10,856 nt of DNA from Chloroflexota bacterium (GTDB lineage Bacteria > Chloroflexota > Dormibacteria > Dormibacterales > Dormibacteraceae), in the NCBI GenBank assembly GCA_005880175.1, contig VBJR01000015.1, positions 1-10,856 of the forward strand, in the 5' to 3' direction. Below are positions 6,232 to 10,856 of this stretch, piece after piece. The notes under the pieces are model-generated. The model was not told the DNA's origin and did not search any database. It saw only the letters and a list, made by a program, of their open reading frames with translations. A program made the position numbers and the translations under genes. Position 1 is the first letter of the stretch; every line of letters begins with the position of its first letter.

Positions 6232-7023
6232 TCAGCGCAGGCGCGGGTCGAACGCGTCGCGGACCGCGTTGCCGAACAGGTTCGTCGCCAGGACCGAGAG
6301 GAAGATCATCGACCCGGGCAGGACGACCAGCCACACCGAGTGCGTGAAGAAGCTCTGGGCCCCGCTCAGCATGTTGCCCCCCACGCCCAGGCTGGCCGCC
6401 ACGATCGCGACGTGGAGCACGTTCGGGACGATGTGCCGCAGCATCACCCGCAGGTCGCTGGCGCCGATCGAGCGGGCGGCCAGCACGAAGTCCCGGTGCC
6501 GCACCGACAGCACCTCGGCCCGGGCCAGGCGGGCCAGCGCTCCCCAGCCGATGAACGCGATCAGGCACGACAGCGTCACCGCGTTCACGGTGACCACGGC
6601 CCCCACCAGGATCAGCAGGTACAGCCCGGGGATCGCCAGCAGCACGTCGACCAGCCGCATGAGCACGTCGTCGGCCGTCCCCCCGTAGTAGCCGGCCGCG
6701 ACGCCCACCACCCCGCCGACCGTGGTCGCGAGCGCCACGCTCAGGAAGCCGACCCCGAGCGAGACCCGCCCCCCGTACAGCAGCCGGGCGAGCACGTCGC
6801 GGCCCAGGTTGTCGGTGCCCAGCAGGTGGCTCGGCCCGGGCCCCTGGAACGTCGCGTGCAGGTCCTGGCTGAGCGGGTCCTGGCGCAGGACCAGGCCAGC
6901 GATCACCGGCGCCGCCAGCGCCGCCGCGCCGAGCAGCAGGACCAGCGCCCCCGACGCGACGCCGGCCCGGTTGCGGAGCAGCCGGCGCCACGACTCCTCC
7001 CAGTAGCCGCGGGAGGCCCGCAT
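6232..7023 (-). CDS. Peptide/nickel ABC transporter permease, DppC-like, probably with internal deletion
   Basis: This 263-aa inner-membrane permease is the partner of the DppB-like protein encoded upstream. The ATG at 7023 overlaps the TGA of that gene by one base. OppC_N-type features are present (RNRAGVASGALVLLLGAAAL, then HLLGTDNLGRDVLARLLYGGR at 66-86). The permease core begins with VSLGVGFLSVALATTVGG. The ATPase-contacting EAA loop is intact (LAARSIGASDLRVMLRHIVPN, 181-201), and the end RDAFDPRLR is canonical. After VAIVAASLGVG (205-215) the protein jumps directly to GNMLSGAQ. Relatives have about 25 residues here containing E-x-x-LSFLG-x-G-x-x-PP-x-PSWG, and all of it is absent although the frame stays open. 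The total length is correspondingly short for the family, which is usually about 280-300. The product may therefore be non-functional, unless the assembly is wrong here. Confidence 0.85.
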   Translation of the reverse strand: MRASRGYWEESWRRLLRNRAGVASGALVLLLGAAALAAPVIAGLVLRQDPLSQDLHATFQGPGPSHLLGTDNLGRDVLARLLYGGRVSLGVGFLSVALATTVGGVVGVAAGYYGGTADDVLMRLVDVLLAIPGLYLLILVGAVVTVNAVTLSCLIAFIGWGALARLARAEVLSVRHRDFVLAARSIGASDLRVMLRHIVPNVLHVAIVAASLGVGGNMLSGAQSFFTHSVWLVVLPGSMIFLSVLATNLFGNAVRDAFDPRLR

Positions 7024-7991
7024 CAGAGGCGGATCCGGGGATCGACCACCGCGTACAGCACGTCCGCCACCAGGTTCCCGGCGACCACCGCGATGCCGGT
7101 GAACGTGGCCAGGCCCATCAGCGTCGTGTAGTCGTGGTCGAGGGCCCGCTCCAGCGCCAGCTGGCCGATGCCGGGCCACCCGAACACGATCTCCACGACG
7201 GCCGCGCCGCCGACCAGCGTGGGCAGCTCGAGCCCGATCAGCGTGATCAGCGGGGCGACGGCGTTGCGCAGCGCGTGGACCGCGACCATCCGCCGCCCGC
7301 TCATGCCCTTGGCCAGCGCCGTGCGGACGTAGTCCTGCGCCAGCACCTCCAGCATGCTCGACCGCGTGTAGCGCGACCACACTGCCAGGTAGCCGAAGGC
7401 GAGCACGGTGGCCGGCATGACCAGGTGCAGCAGCCGGGCGCCGACGTCGCCCTCGTCGGCCGGATCGAACGCGCCGCCGGACGGCAGCCAGGGCAGCCCC
7501 CAGGCGTGGAACGACACCGAGAAGACCAGGATCAGCAGCAGCCCCAGCCAGAACGCGGGCACCGCCACGCCCGCGACCGACAGCGCCGTCGTCAGGTGGT
7601 CCACGATCGTGCCCCGGCGTAGCGCCCCGGCGACGCCGAGCGGGATCGCGATCAGCACGGCCAGGACGACCGCGGTCAGCGTCAGCTCGACCGTGTTCGG
7701 CAGCCGCTCCAGGATGTGGTCCAGGACCGGCTGGCCGTCGGTCAGCGAGCGGCCGAAGTCGCCGTGGAGCAGCCCGGCCAGCCACGTCAGGTACTGGAGC
7801 GGGAGCGGCGCGTCCAGGCCCAGGTTGTGCCGGATCCGGTCCACGTCCTCCGTGCGCAGCGACGGGTTGAGCTCCAGGCCCGGCACGAACCCGCCGGACG
7901 TCAGGCGCAGGATCAGGAACGTGATGATCGTGACGCCGAGCAGGACCGGGATCGCGGCCAGCAGGCGGCGCGCGGCGTAGCGGAGCAGCAC
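7023..7991 (-). CDS. Peptide/nickel ABC transporter permease, DppB-like
   Basis: This 322-aa inner-membrane permease looks intact. It opens with LLRYAARRLLAAIPVLLGVTIITFLILRL, the usual first transmembrane helix of DppB/OppB. This is followed by the extracytoplasmic block RIRHNLGLDAPLPLQYLTWL (52-71) and GDFGRSL (77-83). Next comes the core of about five more helices, with the EAA loop YVRTALAKGMSGRRMVAVHALRN (221-243). VVEIVFGWPGIGQL (265-278) and the terminal VVDPRIRL complete the family pattern. The start is a GTG at 7991, 6 nt after the TAG stop of the binding-protein gene. It has only a poor Shine-Dalgarno, so translation probably depends on coupling. That coupling would be lost if ribosomes stop early in the frameshifted gene upstream. 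The substrate (oligopeptide, nickel or other) cannot be told. Confidence 0.9.
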   Translation of the reverse strand: MLLRYAARRLLAAIPVLLGVTIITFLILRLTSGGFVPGLELNPSLRTEDVDRIRHNLGLDAPLPLQYLTWLAGLLHGDFGRSLTDGQPVLDHILERLPNTVELTLTAVVLAVLIAIPLGVAGALRRGTIVDHLTTALSVAGVAVPAFWLGLLLILVFSVSFHAWGLPWLPSGGAFDPADEGDVGARLLHLVMPATVLAFGYLAVWSRYTRSSMLEVLAQDYVRTALAKGMSGRRMVAVHALRNAVAPLITLIGLELPTLVGGAAVVEIVFGWPGIGQLALERALDHDYTTLMGLATFTGIAVVAGNLVADVLYAVVDPRIRL

Positions 7992-7997
7992 CCCCCG

Positions 7998-9592
7998 CTA
8001 CTTCCCGTCGGTCACCCAGACGCCCTGGTAGTACGAGCTGCCGCCGACCGACGAGAAGCGCACGCCGCGCACGCGCTTGCTCACGCCGAGCACGACGTTC
8101 TGGAAGACCAGCGGCGCCGCCGGCAGCTCCTCCATGATGATGTCCTGGACCTGGGCGTAGATCTGCGCCCGCTTCGTCCGGTCGAACGTCGCCACCCCCT
8201 GCGCCAGCAGGTCGTCCACCCGGCTGTCCTTGAACGGCGCGGCGTTGGCGCCCCCGGGGGCCGCTGACGCGCTGCTGAACAGCAGGCTCTGCGAGTCCGG
8301 CTCGTCGCCCAGGCCGATGCTGGTCAGCAGCAGGTCGAAGTTGCGGGTGTTGTAGAACGCGGGCACGATCACGGTCGCCAGGTCGCCCGGCTTCGGCGTC
8401 GCCTGCACGCCGATCCGCTTCCACTGGTCCTGGAGCGACGCCGCCATGTCCTCGAGGAACTTGACCCCGGCCGGGTACAGGATCTCGAAGCGGAACTGGT
8501 CGCCGTTCTTCTGGCGGACGCCGTCGGCGCCCTTCGTCCAGCCGGCCCCGTCCAGCATCCGCTCGGCGCCCGCGCGGTCGAAGGCGTACTTCGGCCGCAC
8601 GTTCTTGCTGTAGCCCCACGACACCCTGGGCACCGTGGAGTCGGCGACCGCGCCCTGCTTGAACAGGATCGCGTCCACGATCCCCTGCCGGTCCAGCGCC
8701 ATCAGCAGCGCGCGGCGGACGTCGCGGCTGCCGAAGAACCGGCTCGCGGGCTTGGCCGGGTCGAGCTGGTGGACGTAGAACGTGAACCCGGGCGATGGAG
8801 CTGGTTCGCGATCGCGACGGTGCCGCCGCTGACCGTCTTGACCACCAGCCGCTCCAGCCGGGGGGCACCCCGGTGGTAGCGCTCGTTGCGCTCCAGCACC
8901 ACCTGGCTGCCCCGGTCCCACTTCACGAACTTGAACATGCCGTTCGTCGGCGTCGGGTTCGCGTTGTAGTCGGAGCTGTTGAACGCCTGCGGCGACAGGC
9001 CGCCGAGCACGTGCCTGGGCAGGATGCCGAAGTTCGCGATCGCGGTGTACGCGCTGAGGAACGGTGCGTACACCTTCTTCATCCGGAACACGACGGTCTG
9101 CGCGTCCGCGGCCGAGACGCCGGCCACGTACGCCCGCAGCTGCGAGGCGAACAGCGAGTTGACGCCGGCGTTGGCGGGATCCACCAGCAGGCCGTACGTG
9201 AAGACGACGTCGTCGGCGGTGAGCGGCTTGCCGTCGGTCCACGTGGCCGGGCGCAGCTTGAACGTGATCGTGAGGCCGTCGGCGGAGGTGGCCGGCAGCG
9301 CCTGGGCCAGCAGCGGGAGCAGCGTGCCGTCCACGTCCTTGGTCAGCAGCGAGTCGTTCAGGAACGACGAGATCTGGCCGCTGACCGTGTCGCCGATCAG
9401 CACGGACGTGAGCTTCTGCGGATCGGCCGGCGTGCCCAGGACGACGTGGCCGCCCGACCGCGCGGTCTCGGAGCTCGACGCGCCGCCGCCGCACGCCGCG
9501 AGCAGCTCCAGTCCCCCGCCCCCCAGCGCGGCGAACGCGGCACCCGTGCCGCCCAGTCGCAGGAAGTCCCGACGTGACCAGTCGTCGCGCAT
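7998..9592 (-). pseudogene. Peptide/nickel ABC transporter substrate-binding lipoprotein, frameshifted with missing internal segment
   Basis: This is the receptor of the peptide-type transporter (SBP_bac_5 family), broken near 8785-8805. The 5' part (9592 to about 8800) encodes a Tat signal DDWSRRDFLRLGG, the lipobox LLAAC with Cys34, and the domain start: GGHVVLGTPADPQKLTS, then WTDGKPLTADDVVFTYGLL and NGMFKFVKWDRGSQVVLERN. It ends in-family at GGTVAIANQL. The same frame then gives unrelated residues and stops at 8702, for a 296-aa product. The 3' part continues in another frame from SPGFTFYVHQLDPAKPASRF through RDVRRALLMALDRQGIVDAI to YYQGVWVTDGK and stops at 7998. The bridge expected between ANQL and SPGF, about 25-30 residues usually carrying a GE-V/I-D motif, is absent in every frame. 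This implies a deletion, not a one-base slip. The ATG follows GGAGG by 7 nt. An assembly or sequencing error is the main alternative. Confidence 0.85.
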
Positions 9593-9599
9593 CGCCTGT

Positions 9600-9604
9600 C
9601 CTCC
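9600..9604 (-). promoter_or_regulatory. Ribosome binding site of the peptide-binding protein gene
   Basis: On the minus strand GGAGG sits 7 nt before the ATG at 9592, inside a longer GAGAGGAGGAC stretch. This is a strong site, so the start of the broken gene is secure. I found no convincing -35/-10 pair for this gene in the 168-nt divergent gap (9593-9760). Confidence 0.7.
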
Positions 9605-9747
9605 TCTCTCGGGCCTGACCCCGCGCGTGGCGCTCGTGGCCACTGGGCATGCTATGAGCGGTTCGCGCCGTGCGGGTTGTGACGGACGCCCACCGGGCGC
9701 GCCCCGCGGTGTGGGCCCGGCCCAGCGCCCGCCCCCGGACGCGCGAC

Positions 9748-9753
9748 TACAGT
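9748..9753 (+). promoter_or_regulatory. -10 element for a leaderless transcript of the acetyltransferase gene
   Basis: TACAGT ends 7 nt before the GTG at 9761, exactly where a transcript would start at the G of the start codon. No Shine-Dalgarno precedes the GTG. Leaderless genes with this arrangement are common in actinobacteria. No clear -35 is visible. Confidence 0.5.
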
Positions 9754-9760
9754 CCTCACC

Positions 9761-10618
9761 GTGCGCCGTTCCCAGCCGCCCGCGGCGGCCCCGGGCGAGG
9801 CCGTCGAGGCCGCGCGGACCGCCGCCGAGCGCGCCGGCGTGGTGGTCCGGGAGGTGGAGGCCCCCGGCGACCTGCGCCGCGCCTGCCGGCTGCTCGCGGA
9901 GATCTGGGGCGCCGACGAGGGCCGCATCCTCTCCCCTGAGCTGGCCCGCGCCCTGAGCCACGCCGGCGGCTACCTGGCGGTCGCCGAGTCGCGCGCCGGT
10001 GGCTCGCTGGAGGCCGTGCTGACCGGGTTCCTCGGCGCGTCCGGCGGCGAGCTCTACCTCCACTCGCACGTGCTCGGCGTGCGCGCGCCGCTGCGCCGGC
10101 GGGGCATCGGGCTGGCGTTGAAGCAGCACCAGCGGGCGTGGGCGCTGGCGCGAAGCCTGCGCCTGATCGCCTGGACGTTCGACCCGCTAGTCGCCCGCAA
10201 CGCGTACTTCAACGTCGCCCGGCTGGGGGGCGAGATCGTCCGCTACTACGTGGACTTCTACGGCCCGATGACGGACGCGATCAACCGGGGCGACGAGAGC
10301 GACCGGGTCCTGCTCGCCTGGCGGCTCGACGCGGGGCCGCCCGCGGACCCGGCCGGCGAGGCCGCCTGCCCGGTCACGGTCCTGGCCGTCGGATCGGACG
10401 GCGGGCCGGAGCGGCGCGCCGCCGTCCCGGCCGGCGCCTTCGCCTGCCACGTGCCGCCCGACGTGGACGCGCTGCGCGCGGCCCGGCCGGAGCTCGCCGC
10501 CCGCTGGCGGGCCGAGGTCCGCGCGGTGCTGGGCGGCGCGCTCGCCGAGGGCCGGCGCGTCGCCGGCGTGACCCGGGACGGCCGCTACCTGCTCACCCCT
10601 CCGCCAGCAGGAGCTTGA
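9761..10618 (+). CDS. GNAT-superfamily N-acetyltransferase (COG3375-type)
   Basis: This 285-aa predicted cytoplasmic acetyltransferase has an unknown acceptor. Residues about 27-190 form the GNAT fold. The acetyl-CoA pyrophosphate-binding loop is RRRGIGLALK (112-121), preceded by LHSHVLGV (100-107). The distinctive block WTFDPLVARNAYFN (138-151), followed by YYVDFYGPMTDAINRGDESDR (162-182), marks the COG3375 subgroup, often annotated only as 'predicted acetyltransferase'. A C-terminal extension (about 195-285) is Ala/Arg-rich and contains VPPDVDAL and RYLLTPP; it matches the extended length of this subgroup. The GTG start at 9761 is chosen because a TACAGT box lies 7 nt upstream and no ribosome site is present. 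The gene diverges from the peptide transporter cluster, and its last 26 nt overlap the 3' end of the convergent PucR-type gene. Confidence 0.85.
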   Translation: MRRSQPPAAAPGEAVEAARTAAERAGVVVREVEAPGDLRRACRLLAEIWGADEGRILSPELARALSHAGGYLAVAESRAGGSLEAVLTGFLGASGGELYLHSHVLGVRAPLRRRGIGLALKQHQRAWALARSLRLIAWTFDPLVARNAYFNVARLGGEIVRYYVDFYGPMTDAINRGDESDRVLLAWRLDAGPPADPAGEAACPVTVLAVGSDGGPERRAAVPAGAFACHVPPDVDALRAARPELAARWRAEVRAVLGGALAEGRRVAGVTRDGRYLLTPPPAGA

Positions 10619-10856
10619 GCTCCAGGAGCAGGCCCAGCCGCTCCTCGGCGTCGTCCAGGTCCACCGTCCAGCCCTCGATCACCTTCCGCATCCGGTTCCT
10701 GACCGTGTTCGCGTGCACGCCGAGGCGGACGGCCGTCCGGCCCACGTCCCCGAACTCCTCCAGGTACGCGTGGAGCGTCGGGACGAGCTGCGTGCCCAGG
10801 CGCCGGTCCTCCTCGACCAGCGTCAGGAGCCGCCGGCTGGGCGGGAACGGCCGCTC
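10593..10856 (-). CDS. PucR-family transcriptional regulator, C-terminal fragment (cut by window edge)
   Basis: Only the last 87 codons lie in the window; the gene continues beyond 10856. The visible part reads as the PucR/CdaR C-terminal helix-turn-helix domain. RRLLTLVEEDRRLGTQLVPT leads into HAYLEEFGDVGRTAVRLGVH, then the hallmark recognition segment VHANTVRNRMRKV and the closing VDLDDAEERLGLLLELKLLL. In this family the domain sits at the end of a longer protein (roughly 400-550 aa) with an upstream sensory or GGDEF-like region, unseen here. Regulators of this type often control purine, amino-acid or secondary metabolism, but the target cannot be inferred. The stop codon (10595-10593) lies inside the 3' end of the convergent acetyltransferase gene. 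Confidence 0.88.
   Translation of the reverse strand, partial: ERPFPPSRRLLTLVEEDRRLGTQLVPTLHAYLEEFGDVGRTAVRLGVHANTVRNRMRKVIEGWTVDLDDAEERLGLLLELKLLLAEG

Noticed and set aside
8784..8806. Programmed ribosomal frameshift in the binding-protein gene
   Set aside because: There is no evident slippery heptamer, and a frameshift alone would not restore the missing family segment, so deletion or assembly error explains it better.
7024..8868. Long N-terminal extension possible for the DppC-like gene
   Set aside because: It runs antisense-free but out of frame through the DppB and binding-protein genes as Arg/Gly/Pro-rich sequence. The ATG at 7023 overlapping the DppB stop is the normal start.
9649..9654. 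Possible -10 box TAGCAT on the minus strand for the peptide-binding protein gene
   Set aside because: No -35 hexamer lies at a workable distance, so this is not stronger than chance.
9000..10129. Upstream extension of the binding-protein frame beyond 9592
   Set aside because: The sequence upstream of the ATG at 9592 has no homology features and crosses the divergent acetyltransferase gene. The Tat lipoprotein signal begins right after that ATG.
1..10856. CRISPR arrays, tRNA/rRNA genes, insertion sequences, attachment sites
   Set aside because: I read both strands for spaced direct repeats, tRNA-like cloverleaf ends, transposase motifs and terminal inverted repeats, and saw none I could support.

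Overview
This very GC-rich window looks like chromosomal DNA of a filamentous or soil actinobacterium. The evidence is strong G/C at third codon positions, twin-arginine lipoprotein signals on both substrate-binding proteins, a leaderless GTG-start gene, U-tract-free hairpin termination and a PucR-type regulator. A Streptosporangiales/Thermomonosporaceae-like host is a guess. No mobile element, tRNA, rRNA or CRISPR array is visible.

Region 1 (1-3850, + strand) is a compact sugar ABC importer operon of the ribose/arabinose/xylose (CUT2) type: a Tat lipoprotein binding protein, a double-domain ATPase and one permease. The genes overlap by single bases. The operon starts at a recognisable promoter (TTGACT-18-TATACA), with a perfect 14-bp palindrome just upstream that looks like an operator. 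It ends at a perfect 30-bp palindrome, probably a terminator shared with the convergent gene.

Region 2 (3851-5441, - strand) is a secreted GH54-family alpha-L-arabinofuranosidase with a C-terminal ricin-type (CBM13) lectin domain. Together with region 1 it suggests a pentose-scavenging locus: arabinose is released outside the cell and imported by the ABC system. The substrate is inferred from context.

Region 3 (5442-9592, - strand) is a peptide/nickel-type ABC transporter cluster: binding protein, DppB-like permease, DppC-like permease, then a MerR regulator only 22 nt downstream. No ATPase genes follow. The binding-protein gene is broken: its two halves lie in different frames and the segment that should join them is missing. 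The DppC-like gene appears to have lost a conserved segment in frame. Either this transporter is decaying, or the assembled sequence has small deletions here.

Region 4 (9593-10856) has a divergently transcribed, apparently leaderless COG3375-type GNAT acetyltransferase. Its 3' end overlaps the 3' end of a convergent PucR-family regulator that runs off the window.

No wholly new system is evident. The best leads are the two lesions in the peptide transporter cluster, the GH54-CBM13/CUT2 locus with its candidate operators, and the altered signature motif in the sugar ATPase.
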